Assembly: GCF_010093815.1 (NCBI RefSeq)
Contig: NW_022985557.1
Coordinates: forward strand, 186,001 to 250,000
Source: Pseudovirgaria hyperparasitica
Lineage: Eukaryota > Ascomycota > Dothideomycetes > Acrospermales > Acrospermaceae
DNA: 64,000 bases
Direction: 5' to 3'
Every line of letters begins with the position of its first letter. The stretch's first letter is position 1. Positions 47,670 to 58,799 of the stretch are shown here, piece by piece. Under the pieces are notes generated by a model that saw only the letters and a program-made list of their open reading frames with translations, did no database searches and had not been told where the DNA came from. The translations under genes and the position numbers were made by a program.

Positions 47670-50605
47670 CGAGCAAGCTAGCAGAAAGCGACACTCGATT
47701 CATGTACTAATGGATACACTCGCTGACTTCGGGGGGAGACTTCGGACAGCGTAAGGAAACCTCCACCGGGCACCCTCCCGCAGGACTGTATGCTGTGCAT
47801 CGTCTTGTGGGGATCTGCTTGAAGAGGATTACAAGGTTCTCCTCAATAGCATGTTATATATTTAAGCGCATTCGGGCTGCTAGCCTGATCATTTCAGCGA
47901 GCAAGTTCATGTCCATTACAGCTGATAAGATACCTATACCCCTATCAAAAGCGACTTCTACACATCTGATCAATTTACTATGCTTGATTCATTTGGGCAG
48001 CAATTGGAGTAACTCACAACATAGTTCTTCTGCTGGACATGACCTATAAGCTACGTCATTACCTATTAGCCATAGGATGCAGCGATCCTACCGTACATAT
48101 CTCTCACCTGACCCTAGCCTGGAAGCCGGAACCCCTAGCTACGCCACTCTGCAACAATCAGAAGGTTAAATCATGGTCGAACCGCGCTTCCGTTCACAGA
48201 TACCGACGCAAGCTGCAACACACTACGTAAATCGCAGCTCGAGCGACAGCAAAGTCGAACATTTCATTGCTGTCCATTCAGGCAGACTGTAGTCAACAAT
48301 GTTGGTGTCTGTGCATCTCCAACTTCTACCTGATAATACAAGGCAAAAGGGAGACGGGCCGGGAGTGAGACATGCGCCCGAATATGGACATTACTCCGCA
48401 GAGCGGCTTTTGGAGGCGGATTTTGCCGCGGTCCGGTGTGTTGGGTGTTTTTGGTGCTACTGAAAACCGACATGCTTTATATTCCCTCTCTTCAAACTGT
48501 TTTCAAGATTTAGCGGTGGCTTGCTTGACTCACACATCAGCATGAGCATGCATCAAACTTCTAATGATGAGATTATTCTATATTTGGGATGGGGCGAAGC
48601 CAAAGCAACTTCACTGGCATGGCTGGTGGAGCCTTCAACTTCATAAAGGCACCAGGTCCGGATCGTACCGAGCCATGGAACAGTAGAAAGAAGTGATATA
48701 AGACCTACCGTCGCCAGTCATACAGCGCGATCCCAAATATCGGGCGACGAATCCTTTACGTCCTGTAGACTGCTTGCCAAGGTTTGTAAGAGTGGACCCG
48801 CAACGGCACATCATAGTTCTCCCGCTTCCCTCCTAGAGCGCGTTGATGCTTCACGAGGTCGATCAGAAGTATAGCCGACATATTTGTTCTTCGGGGAAAG
48901 CACTGACCATAATCTCGTCTTCTCATTCTGCATCAGTATAACACCATGACTGGTGGCTAGAAATTTGAACGCCACACGCGTCCTATCAAGACGTGACCTG
49001 CAAGGTGGATATGGGTTCCAGAGGAGTCCTTGCCAGTTATCACATTGATGCCAACTAACGTTGTCAATGGCCCTGATATCGTCTTCATGAAACATCTCGT
49101 TCCCTTTGGCTGCGCACCAGTATGCGACAGGCATATGAGTAACTCAACCTGCAGAGGTTGGCAAGTTTGTTTTAGGAGACACAAGGGCGGGTCCTGTCAT
49201 GATGTATAAGACAGTCTAGATGGTCGACGATGTCGCCAATTCGAGAGTTTGTGTTGAATAGTGTCGGGGCTATGTTAATTCGAACGCTCATAGTTTTCTA
49301 CCAGTATCCCGCGTAGGGATAGAGATTCGTGATTTTGAAAGCCATAGAGAGATCCAGTAGTATAGTGCTCAGGCTACTATATGTGCCGAGTATGTCTCCT
49401 ATCATCGTCCAGCTTTGAACGGGCTGGGGCTTGCTGTGAAACGCGGTTGACGACATCGAGGAAAGCTCAGCATCCAGTCGGCCATGTCTTTGAGACGATG
49501 TGTGCAAGCGAGGGTAAAAAGACACGCATAGACTGAGAGTCCTCGTTTACGGTAATTGGAATGCGAGGTTTGTACTTCCAGCTCCGAGGAAGTTGCTGAT
49601 TGCGACGATTGGATAGGTATCAGTGAGGAACCAAACGATAGAAAGCAAGAATAGAACAGAATTGACACGAAGTCGACCAACAGCCTAAAGGATTTAGAGT
49701 GAACAAGAGTGCTTCTAATCTGTCAGGTAGGATCGATTGAGGAGCCATATGTGGCAAGGCTTACTGCGTGGCGTCGGTGATGCATTCCAGAAAGGGGGGG
49801 TCCCCAAAGGGGGGGGGGTCGGCGGGCTGCAAGGCCGCCACAACAAGCTGTGTAGTGTCCGCCCCACAGGACAGAAGACCGGACGCATTCTGAAATTAGT
49901 CAAGTCAGCACTGCAAAAATTGTATGTGCTCTTTTATGTCAGCAACATAATCTGGGTCGCTTCACAGTGAGCTCTATCATTGGCTCAGTCACTTGATTAT
50001 ATAAACTGCTCCCATGCAGACATCAGGTGCAGGTCACCGCTTTTCTGCAGGCGAGCTGTAACGGCATGTGCCCATGGTTGTTACAATCTATGCTTGAGAC
50101 CTTGAAAGGATTGCCCTAGGAGTGATGTGTGAGCTGTTCATTGGTTTCTGCTAGGAATTTTCTGGCTAATGTGCCATTTACCAGATGTTACTACCATCGC
50201 ATGACATGTAATATGAATGGTCTGTCCAACACACATGCTGAAAAGGATCTACAAGCTTTGGTCGTGGAAGCTTCTTGGTCGGCTACAATGATGCAAGATA
50301 TGGTAGGATGAAGTTGGATATTTCTCCGTGGAGCAGATTAATCTTCGACGGGGTAGTAGTAGTAGTGCATAAATCATGTCGTACACTGACGAGATGGCGG
50401 ACTTGTTATCCTATTTGTGTCAGGCATCCGCCTTACTTCACGCAGATAAGGGTCTCCATCCCAACACGTGCAGAAGCCGAGTGGTTATCCTTACGCACAT
50501 ACCATGGGCGGTCCGCGGTGCTGCGTGTGTCAGGGCTAATGGGTGCCCACTCCAGCTGTTAGAGGAGGACAAAGCCTCATCTAAAGAACTCTAGTGCGAC
50601 CTGCT
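47670..50605. other. 2.9-kb gene-poor interval
   Basis: No supportable gene. Minus-strand frames near 48811-49680 are short and unrecognised. An extreme G-run cluster lies at 49794-49826. Small gta repeats occur near 50350. The distal part should include the 3' end of the PLP2 gene. Confidence 0.5.
49794..49826 (+). other. G-run cluster with G-quadruplex potential
   Basis: The plus strand has seven consecutive G (49794-49800), a tcccc break, ten consecutive G (49809-49818), then ggcggg. Four or more G-tracts within about 33 nt could form a G-quadruplex. The four C in the break could instead pair with one G-run as a hairpin. Confidence 0.7.
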
Positions 50606-51697
50606 TCAGTCCCAATCGCTATCTTCGTCGTCTTGATCTTTGCCAATCGTTCCATGTCTGATACTTGATCGTGGATAATCGTTTTGGGCAGATTCGGCGC
50701 CAGGACGATTTTGGAGTCGACTGTCCGATGGATTCACAGCGCCTATTTCGACCAGTAACCTTTCGAGATCTGATTTCAAGGATCATATTAGCGGGAGGAA
50801 GTTTGCAACGATCAAAGGAGAAGAACACAATTGCCCAAATGCTACCGTGCGACAACAATTGTTTCAGGTTCGGTATCATTATCTGATATAAGACACGCTG
50901 AGGACGATTCACGTATTGGGGGAAAATGAAACACAGGTGGTTTTAATTTCAGAGACTTACCTCCAGTGGAAGTCCTAGGCCCTTTCAAATCTTTCAACGT
51001 TACCAATTGCTTCTTAATATCGCCATCTTTGTATATGAGAATCGTGGGTGTGTTCCTCTCTGGGTACCCCTCAATGCAGAGGTCCCCTTGAATCTGACAG
51101 AATTTCACGTCTCCGAATCGACGTGCAAGATCTCGCCAAATTTCTATGAGTACTCTCGACTCCGTATTGGTTCCATGAGAGGATGTCAGCAGTACCAGAA
51201 CGTAGGCTTTGTTTGAGGCTTCGGTGACATCGCTTGAATAGTCCGGCTTCTGCAGCTGGTATACTTGGTTGAAGACAGATGCAGCTGTAATGGTAGCAAG
51301 CTCGGTCATTCTCTTCAGCCTGTTTCCGTCAATATCATCACAAGTAGCTCGCAGGCGGTCAGTTCGCCTATGTGTGCGCAAGAGATAGGAACATCCCGTA
51401 CCTATATGATTCAAGAAACTCCTCATCCTCTTCATCTTCGAGTGCTGCAAGCTCATCGAGGTCCTTACTTTCCAGCCGATTCTCATGTGCTAGTCTCCGA
51501 CCCTCTTGTAATGCCTCTTCTATCATCGGCGTTGGCGATGGTGGTTTTTCTGGTATGATCTTATGTTTCCTAAGGATGTCGTTCCTATGAAGCTTGATTA
51601 GTACCATACACTTCTTGAAAGAGCATATAGTATACCATTCCGTGTCGGCATTCGGATCATCGACAGGAACCTGGACGGGCATGTCTGGAATGTTCAT
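50606..51697 (-). CDS. PLP2: Phosducin-like protein Plp2
   Basis: A thioredoxin-fold cofactor of the CCT/TRiC chaperonin, essential in yeast for actin and tubulin folding. Four exons (introns 51635-51585, 51401-51320, 50960-50770) encode 255 residues. The start at 51697 gives MNIPDMPVQVPVDDPNADTEW, spliced to NDILRKHKIIPEKPPSPTPM. The N-terminal helical part has EGRRLAHENRLESKDLDEL. The thioredoxin-like part has RFGDVKFCQIQGDLCIEGYP and NTPTILIYKDGDI. The third intron (191 nt) is long. Reading through to a nearer acceptor gives a short tail ending at IVVAR, whereas the acceptor at 50770 gives the family tail DLERLLVEIGAVNPSDSR and an acidic end, DDEDSDWD. The latter is preferred; both isoforms may occur. 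It is divergent from SEC21. Confidence 0.93.
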
Positions 51698-51777
51698 TCT
51701 GAACAGAATTCAATGACTGCCGCGGGGCAGTCTCCGTGGTCGGACTTTAGATCAGAACAACGCGATCATTCGTAGTC

Positions 51778-52050
51778 TCAGTTTGACCTTCTTGATCCAA
51801 GAAATTTGTATCGACCGTTTATTCCGATACGCAGATAGAGAATGGTGGAAGTGAGGAGTGTCAGAGCTCGGAGCACACGGAAATCAGTGACGTTTTGCGG
51901 GTATTTGGGCAGAACCTTTTGCGCAGGCAGCAAGATCTGGTACCGAAACTGATTGAGACGAGCCTGACACCCAATTAGTAGAAAGTAAGGTGCAATCTCT
52001 CGCTTCTTGAAATTCTGGTCGTCCTGCCCACCATTGTTAGAGGCATCCAT
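51778..52050 (-). CDS. Short hypothetical protein between PLP2 and SEC21
   Basis: An unspliced frame of 90 residues starting MDASNNGGQDDQ. The second half, QFRYQILLPAQKVLPKYPQ and LRALTLLTSTILYLRIGINGR, looks like real protein with an amphipathic basic helix and a moderately hydrophobic stretch. The first half is less convincing. Inside it lies a perfect tactaat branch site (51980-51974) and a gtgtcag acceptor 10 nt on. The real gene may therefore have an upstream exon, in the 52060-52380 interval, spliced to ARLNQFR. I could not find an in-frame donor. No family is recognised. Its stop is 80 nt upstream of the PLP2 start on the same strand, so it may share transcripts. Confidence 0.45.
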   Translation of the reverse strand: MDASNNGGQDDQNFKKREIAPYFLLIGCQARLNQFRYQILLPAQKVLPKYPQNVTDFRVLRALTLLTSTILYLRIGINGRYKFLGSRRSN

Positions 52051-52384
52051 CGACCTTCACAGCTAGCTGACCTATCTTAGAGTGGGAGTGGGCGGGACGC
52101 CAAGGATCACCGCCGTCTGAATTTCGACATCCCTCTAACCTAGGGTCCAGCCCAGCGACGACCGCTTTCACGACTTCGAACTGACCGCTCCGCCGCGCCA
52201 GTTGATCTTGACCTTCTAACACTCCATCCGAAAGACTCAACCCAGCGGGCTCGCAGCTCCATTGAAGTTCTTGGAACACTATCGGGAGTCTCCCCCGTAA
52301 ACGCAACGTTGCAACACTCGGCACTGCGACGTGCCCACTCCCGCCTAATATCTTACTACCGAAGTACATCATACACAGAGCATA
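52051..52384. promoter_or_regulatory. SEC21 promoter region
   Basis: 334 nt between the minus-strand short frame and the SEC21 start. It should contain the SEC21 core promoter. No TATA box or other named site was recognised. It may overlap a 5' exon of the minus-strand short gene. Confidence 0.45.
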
Positions 52385-55300
52385 ATGAGCTACAACAAGA
52401 AAGATGAGGATGCAGACGGAGCGATAGTTAAAGTCGATCGTACATCGGTCTTCCAAGAAGGTCAATCACATCGCGGTCTGTGAGTCTAGCTAGCTGACCA
52501 CATACAATAGCTCGAGTATTCAATACGTCGCCCATATCACCGCGAAAATGCCGTATCCTACTTACCAAAATATCACTTCTTCTGTTCACCGGTGAAAAGT
52601 TTCCTACCAATGAGGCCACATCTCTCTTCTTCGGCATTTCGAAGTTATTTCAGAACAAAGATGCAAGCTTACGGCAGATGGTCTACCTGGTCATAAAGGA
52701 GTTGGCACATACAGCTGAAGATGTTATCATGGTCACTAGTAGTATCATGAAAGATACGGCAGTAGGAAGTGACGTCGTTTACAGAGCTAATGCCATTAGG
52801 GCATTGTGTCGCGTTATCGACGTAAGCACTACAATACAATTTGTTAGATGAAACAATCTACTAACATTGAATAGGCATCTACAGTACAAGCTATCGAGCG
52901 TTTGATCAAGACAGCGATTGTCGACAAGACACCTTCAGTATCTTCAGCAGCCCTAGTCTCCTCATACCACCTCCTGCCAGTTGCCCGCGATGTCGTGCGA
53001 AGATGGCAGAGCGAAACGCAAGAAGCAGCTTCAGCGTCCAAGTCGTCAAGTGGTTTCTCGCTAGGGTTCGGATCTAGTAACCAGCATTCCCTTGCTGCAT
53101 CTAACACAAATTTCATGACACAATACCACGCCATTGGCCTGTTATACCAAATGCGCTCACACGATCGTATGGCGCTTGTCAAGATGGTCCAACAGTATAG
53201 CACTGCGGGGGTGGTAAAGAGCCCTGCTGCTACGATGCTGTTGGTGAGGCTAGCAGCCAAATTGGCAGAAGAAGATCCTGGCTTGCGAAAACCCATGATG
53301 CAGCTGCTAGATGGCTGGCTACGCCATAAAAGCGAGATGGTCAACTTCGAGGCAGCCAAGGCCATCTGCGATATGCGCGACGTTACGGACGCGGAAATTG
53401 TGCAAGCTGTTCACGTCCTGCAACTATTCTTAACATCACCTCGAGCTGTCACCAAGTTTGCCGCTATCCGTATCCTGCATAACTTCGCTTCGTTCAAACC
53501 AGATGCTGTGCGATCATGTAACCCTGATATCGAAGCCTTGATCACGAACAGCAATCGCTCGATTGCAACTTTTGCGATTACAACACTCCTCAAGACCGGC
53601 AATGAAACTAGTGTCGACCGATTAATGAAGCAGATTTCTGGATTCATGGCCGAAATCACGGACGAGTTCAAGGTCACTATCGTGGAGGCCATCAGGACAC
53701 TTTGTCTCAAATTTCCCAGCAAGCAAGCTGGTATGCTTGCATTCCTCAGTGGGATATTGAGAGATGAGGGAGGTTATGATTTCAAACGCGCAGTCGTAGA
53801 GAGCATGTTTGACTTGATCAAATTTGTACCGGAGAGTAAAGAAGACGGTAAGTTGACGTTGGTCTCATTTGTTCGGAAGCAGGCTGAACACAGTGTACAG
53901 CGTTGGCCCATCTCTGTGAATTCATAGAGGACTGCGAGTTCACCAAGCTTGCCGTCCGAATACTCCACCTACTTGGTATGGAAGGTCCGAGAACGCCACA
54001 CCCGACGAAGTACATACGGTATATCTACAATCGAGTTGTTCTGGAAAACGCGATCGTCCGTGCTGCCGCCGTCACTGCACTTGCTAAGTTCGGTGTCGGC
54101 CAAAAAGATCCCGAGGTTAAGAGTAGCGTTCATGTTCTCCTTACTCGCTGTCTTGATGACACAGATGACGAGGTTCGTGATCGTGCTGCTTTAAACCTTC
54201 GTCTCATGGATCAGAAGGATGACGCTCTTGCTGAATCTTTTGTCCGCAATGGTGAGCTCAGTACTGATGTCTTGCGCACGAACCTACTAACAATAGTACA
54301 CAGACTCCATGTTCTCTCTACCAACCTTGGAGCATCAGCTGGTCATGTATGTGACTGCGGAGGGCAAGGATAACTTCGAAAATCCGTTCGATCTCTCGAA
54401 AGTTCCTGTTGTTACTCGCGAACAAGCAGACGCGGAAGACCGAACGAAGAAGCTCACTACAGCAACACCAACTATCAAAGCCCCAAGCTCCGGTCCCAAG
54501 CCAATCTCGAAGTCAGGTGCAGAAGGCGCTGCAGCTGCATCTGCCGCCGCCCAAAAGTATGCGCAACAACTTCAACAGATCCCGGAGCTTGCGGCATATG
54601 GCGGTGTGCTCAAGTCTTCTTTGCCTGTGGAGTTGACCGAGTCAGAGACCGAATACGTTGTAACGGCGATCAAGCACATCTTCAAGGACTACCTTGTACT
54701 GCAATTCGACATAAGGAACACACTTCCCGAGACCGTCCTTACCGACGTCACCGTCATCTCGACGCCCTCAGAAGAAGACGGAGACGTTTCTTTGGCCGAG
54801 GAATTTGTTATTCCGGCTCTCAAACTTGCCACTGATGAACCCGGAACCGTCTACGTTTCTTTCAAGCGTCTTGAGGGAGAGTCACCATTTTTAGCAGCTA
54901 GCTTTACCAACGTACTCAAGTTTACAAGCAAAGAAATTGATCCTACTACGAACGAGCCTGAAGAGACCGGTTACGATGATGAATATCAGGTGGAGGACTT
55001 GGACCTTAGCGGCGCGGACTATATTGTACCTGCGTATGCTGGAAGCTTCGAGAATATCTGGGACTCTATTGGTGTCAGCGATACTGCGACAGAGACTCTT
55101 CAATTGAGCAACATCAAGAGCTTAGCCGGTAAGTCTTTCTCAATCCTAGAGTGTTTATACATACTGAAGTGTATTCCACAGATGCTGCCGAACAACTTCC
55201 GAAGTCTCTGTCCCTCCAACCGTTGGACGGCACAGATATCGCACTCAACACATCTACACATACACTCAAACTATACGGTAAGACGATCTTGGGCGGTAAG

Positions 55301-55414
55301 GTTGCAGCAACGGTCAGGATGGCATTCTCGGCTAAGACTGGTGTTACCATGAAGATCGACGTGCGAGCAGAAGAAGAGGGCGTTGCGGCTTTGGTTGTTG
55401 CCAGTGTTGCTTAG
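52385..55414 (+). CDS. SEC21: Coatomer (COPI) subunit gamma
   Basis: Gamma-COP subunit of the COPI coat for Golgi-to-ER and intra-Golgi transport. Six exons (introns 52461-52510, 52822-52874, 53848-53900, 54252-54303, 55129-55181) encode 922 residues, the usual family length. The start gives [13 protein letters not shown]. The adaptin-type HEAT trunk contains [38 protein letters not shown] and [18 protein letters not shown]. The linker is Lys/Ala/Pro-rich. The C-terminal appendage domain has [23 protein letters not shown] and ends with [14 protein letters not shown]. The first donor, gtcaat, is weak. A stronger gtgagt lies 29 nt downstream but would break the frame, so the weak site is favoured by family alignment ([17 protein letters not shown]). 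Every junction keeps frame. Confidence 0.95.
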
Positions 55415-56982
55415 TCGAAAGTCAGAAAAATGGCATACCCTTGAATCGAGGCACAGTAGTTCAGAGTAGACAATGACACACTCGTGTATACACATCCGGT
55501 GTACAGATATGTTCAAATTCCTCATCACTCTGACTGGGTTTGGAGTTTCCAGCATAAAGGCGATATCTAGAACACCTCGACCGGCCTTCTTTAACGACGC
55601 CTCATGCTTGTTAAATCGATACGGAAAGGTCGATTCATCGCAAGGTGAAACAATCTTTGTATTTGAACAAGACTAGTTCTTTATCGCACAAGCAATATCG
55701 AGATCCCGAAGACATTCCTGCTAGATTACGGCAGATTTGCTCCAGTCGGATGAGTTCATCATTACAGTGTCGAGAGGGAACACTGGAAATATGAGACATG
55801 ACTTTATTGTTAGGCTGAATGGCTGGAGATGGCAGCTACCGCCATAGAGACATCATCCTGACATGGGTCGCAATGGAACGTCGCAGACTGGCAATACTAT
55901 GCCCTATCTATGATCAGGATAGAGCAACGTTGCCAACTGCTGCATAGGTACTCACACTCGAAGCACATCAGCCCATCAACCAAGATGATTCCAGACAGCT
56001 TCCAATGGCTTGATGAGCACTTCGAGTAGTATTGCAATATTGTTATTCATTAGTCTCTTCGCACTATGTATCCAGAGTTAAAAACCTTAAGAAGCTAGAC
56101 AAACCCAGAAGCAGACAATGAAACCGTGAAATAAAAATGAATAGCTCATATCGTCTGAGGACCTGCCTGATAGGAAGGTAATGTAGTTTGAGAACGATAT
56201 AAGACATGTAAGTCAAAACGTATTCACCCGACTAGTCTGTCCGACCCCTATACAGAAGAAGTATTCACTTTCACCCCACCTAATCCGGCCTAGCGTCAGT
56301 GTAGAGAGCAAAAGCAAAACTGCAGGGCCCGGGGGAGTTGAACCCGGGATCTCGTGCAGAAACCGTTCCGCTTGGGATTAGCGTGGTTTTTTGGGTGAGA
56401 TTTGGTGCGCGTTGGAGGCAGTTAAGCCATCAGTGCCGCTGACTGAAAGTACAAGACTTTTACAATATTATAAAGGGTGAATATGTGGTTGATGGTTCAC
56501 TCTCCATTCCCAAACGACCACTCTCTTTACATTTTAGATCGAGTGAACGTCTCATTTCACGAAAATTGCTTCTCTACGAACTGGTTCAAACACTACGGCC
56601 TTCAAGCTCCAGTTTCTGGTAACAAACATGATCATCGATCAAGCAGGACAAGGGCTATGCTCGTAACATAATAGTGCTTTAGACCTTGAGGGTAGCTGAT
56701 TATAAAAGGTCACAGGTGCGCATACGCAGTACAGCGGATTAGAGACACCTAAACGTGCAGATAATTTTAATTTCATGACTAAAGGAACATATTGCTCTTT
56801 TTAGCCTCATCAATCATTCTCGATGACAGTACGCGTAAGAATAGGATGACCTTGCCATGCTGATGGTTTGTCTTACTCTGGCATTGTTCGAGGCGTTGGA
56901 TAATAGCAGTCCCAAGCCTCAGGCTGGTATTCACTTCATCTTAACAGTGTCGAATATGATAACACCCACCTTCCCAACCTAA
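55415..56982. other. Intergenic interval
   Basis: About 1.6 kb without a supportable protein gene. A tRNA-like 3' half on the minus strand is noted at 56325-56365. Otherwise nothing was recognised. Confidence 0.45.
56325..56365 (-). other. tRNA-like 3' half (doubtful)
   Basis: Read on the minus strand, the segment gives a T-arm-like sequence, cccgggttcaactcccc, with the ttcaact loop and a following cgggccc. T-stem pairing is imperfect and no matching 5' acceptor half (gggcccg) is found in the next 100 nt. It is probably a decayed tRNA fragment or a chance match. Confidence 0.25.
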
Positions 56983-57555
56983 CTCAACGATGACGTAGGC
57001 AAATTTGCCACTTTGAAGTTTCTATTTCTCCTGTACTATGCACACCTAACTTTCACGTTACAGCCGACTCCTCTCCCTATACCACACCCTGCAATGTCAT
57101 CGACCGACGATACCCCTGAAATAGTCAATGATCCTATTTACAATAGTTCAATCGACTTGAACAGACTCCCTGAATTCATAACTTCTTCCGACCAAATCGA
57201 GACTCGAACACTGAACCGACCTGGAGGCTAGGGGACCTTCGAACTCACCAACCTTAGACCGCCAATAACTCATGAGCTCCCGGTCGAACTCTTGTGTGCG
57301 AACAATCATAACATCTCGCGCAGCGGATGTGCTCAATACAACACTACCATGATCAATGGAAGTGTATACACAGTTTGTCAACCATGTTAGATCTTGGCAG
57401 AAAACGAGCTCTTTGTTAATGCAACTCAAACGATTTTTGCCTTCGTGACACTTGTCTACCGACTGATCTCAAGTGTAGTCAAAGTGATACTGTCGGTATT
57501 TATAACAGTCATTTTGATCCTCGTTCCTCTTTCAGCTCGCTTTAGTTGTCACTAG
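56983..57555 (+). pseudogene. Decayed-looking secreted or membrane protein frame
   Basis: A single frame runs from 56983 to 57555, interrupted by two TAG codons (57229-57231 and 57388-57390). The N-terminus has a signal-peptide-like run, LKFLFLLYYAHLTFTLQP, but no ATG before it; the first ATG is at 57094 (MSSTDDTPEIVND). Between the stops lies a Cys- and sequon-containing part (LLCANNHNISRSGCAQYN, TMINGSVYTVCQPC). After the second stop is a long hydrophobic helix, LISSVVKVILSVFITVILIL. The order of signal, glycosylated domain and C-terminal anchor looks like a real but broken gene. No splice sites that would remove the stops were convincing. Family unknown. Confidence 0.4.
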
Positions 57556-58115
57556 GTGTGATAGTGTCTGGGTTGAAGGGGGATTGGCCTTGACAGGTGC
57601 GAGGATATGGCGCATGGCATTAACTACAGACCAATGGGCCGAGATAGCAAGGAGAAGTCAAGCTTACCGAATTTATCTTTGGCGTCTGACATTGTGTTAC
57701 TCAACAGAGTTTGAGTAGATTTCTTGCTTTGCGCAAACACCCAAGAGACTTTTCAAGCTGGCATGCGTCGAAGTTTGTTCGTATAAGAAACACTACCACT
57801 CGTCGCAAGCTCTCACTACCATACCAGGATAAACATACAATTTGGTCTCTAGACTTGTCGGAATACGACAAATCGTACCTTTACTCTATTTATATTCGCA
57901 TTAAACTAGCGTGAGAATGGTACTCACTGACACTGACAGCGGCTCTTGAGCTCACACAGAATCCTATAGGGTACATTTTGGAAAGCTTCAATACTAATGA
58001 GCTCTGAAATATAGATCTTCTAGTACATGGATACCGTGATACATAGATCCCCTAATATATAGACCCTTATATACTCTGTACGGTCCCGCCAACACACAAG
58101 TCTCTTTTCGCTCTT
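57556..58115. other. Intergenic interval
   Basis: About 0.56 kb between the decayed frame and the end of the CBM9-like gene. Repeated short tatata, ctaatatatag and similar strings around 58000-58060 may be the polyadenylation region of the minus-strand gene. No gene seen. Confidence 0.45.
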
Positions 58116-58799
58116 TCAAACAAATTTGACCTTCCCAGAGGATGAGAGCACATAAGTGTCGCTTGCCCCACGTGACCGACTCCAAGTGCCGAACTCCTGT
58201 TTTGGAAATGTCTTCTCCCCAACCACAGTCCGAAAGAAATTCATACGCCACTTGGTACCTTTGCCTTCTCCATCTTTTACCTCCAAAAGAGGAAGCGGGA
58301 TTTTCACATCCGACACCCATGTTTTCTCCTGTTGATTCAACGTTGTCGTCGAGATGAGTCCGTCCCTCTGGGCCCCGGTAATGTAAGTCGTAGTATGTTT
58401 CTCGACGTCGTGTTCATCAGCAACATTGAAGGCCTGGGACGTTACGTTGTTCGGCGCAACCTCAAATTTTCGGTATCTTCTGATGTCATAGTGCTCGTTG
58501 CGGATGAGAGCCCCCATAACTTCATATCTGTTGATAGGATCGTTGGTACCATATGATGAATTGAAAAAGTAGTTTGTTTCATTGTGTGCGGTAAATTTGA
58601 GATTTACGGATGAAGCATCGTAGCATAGGTCGACTTTAGTGAGTGGAAATGCGGCTTCAGACCCAACGCTTGTCTTGTATTCCAGTTTACATGTGTCGGG
58701 GCATGCTGGTACCTTGACAGATGGGTATTTGAACCTGAGCATGAAATAGCCCGAGATCGCTAGACTGCCGAGCCAGAGGAAAAGCATTTGGAAAAACAT
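58116..58799 (-). CDS. Secreted carbohydrate-binding family 9-like (DOMON-like) protein
   Basis: An unspliced 227-residue frame. The start at 58799 gives a hydrophobic leader, MLFLWLGSLAISGYFML, which could be a signal peptide or an uncleaved anchor. The rest matches the fungal family with a single CBM9-like beta-sandwich. It has PACPDTCKLEY with two cysteines, AFPLTKVDLCYDASSVNLKF, NETNYFFNSSY with sequons, YEVMGALIR, FEVAPNNVTSQAFN, TWVSDVKIPLPLL and the signature KWRMNFFRTV. Length is as expected for the family. Such proteins are thought to bind sugars or heme outside the cell; no enzyme activity is known for this layout. No signs of decay. Isolated: neither neighbour suggests a pathway. 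Confidence 0.85.
   Translation of the reverse strand: MFFQMLFLWLGSLAISGYFMLRFKYPSVKVPACPDTCKLEYKTSVGSEAAFPLTKVDLCYDASSVNLKFTAHNETNYFFNSSYGTNDPINRYEVMGALIRNEHYDIRRYRKFEVAPNNVTSQAFNVADEHDVEKHTTTYITGAQRDGLISTTTLNQQEKTWVSDVKIPLPLLEVKDGEGKGTKWRMNFFRTVVGEKTFPKQEFGTWSRSRGASDTYVLSSSGKVKFV

Noticed and set aside
48811-49680. Minus-strand frames (for example one with WHQCDNWQGLLWNPYP)
   Set aside because: No family recognised, no convincing splice sites, codon pattern not clearly coding.
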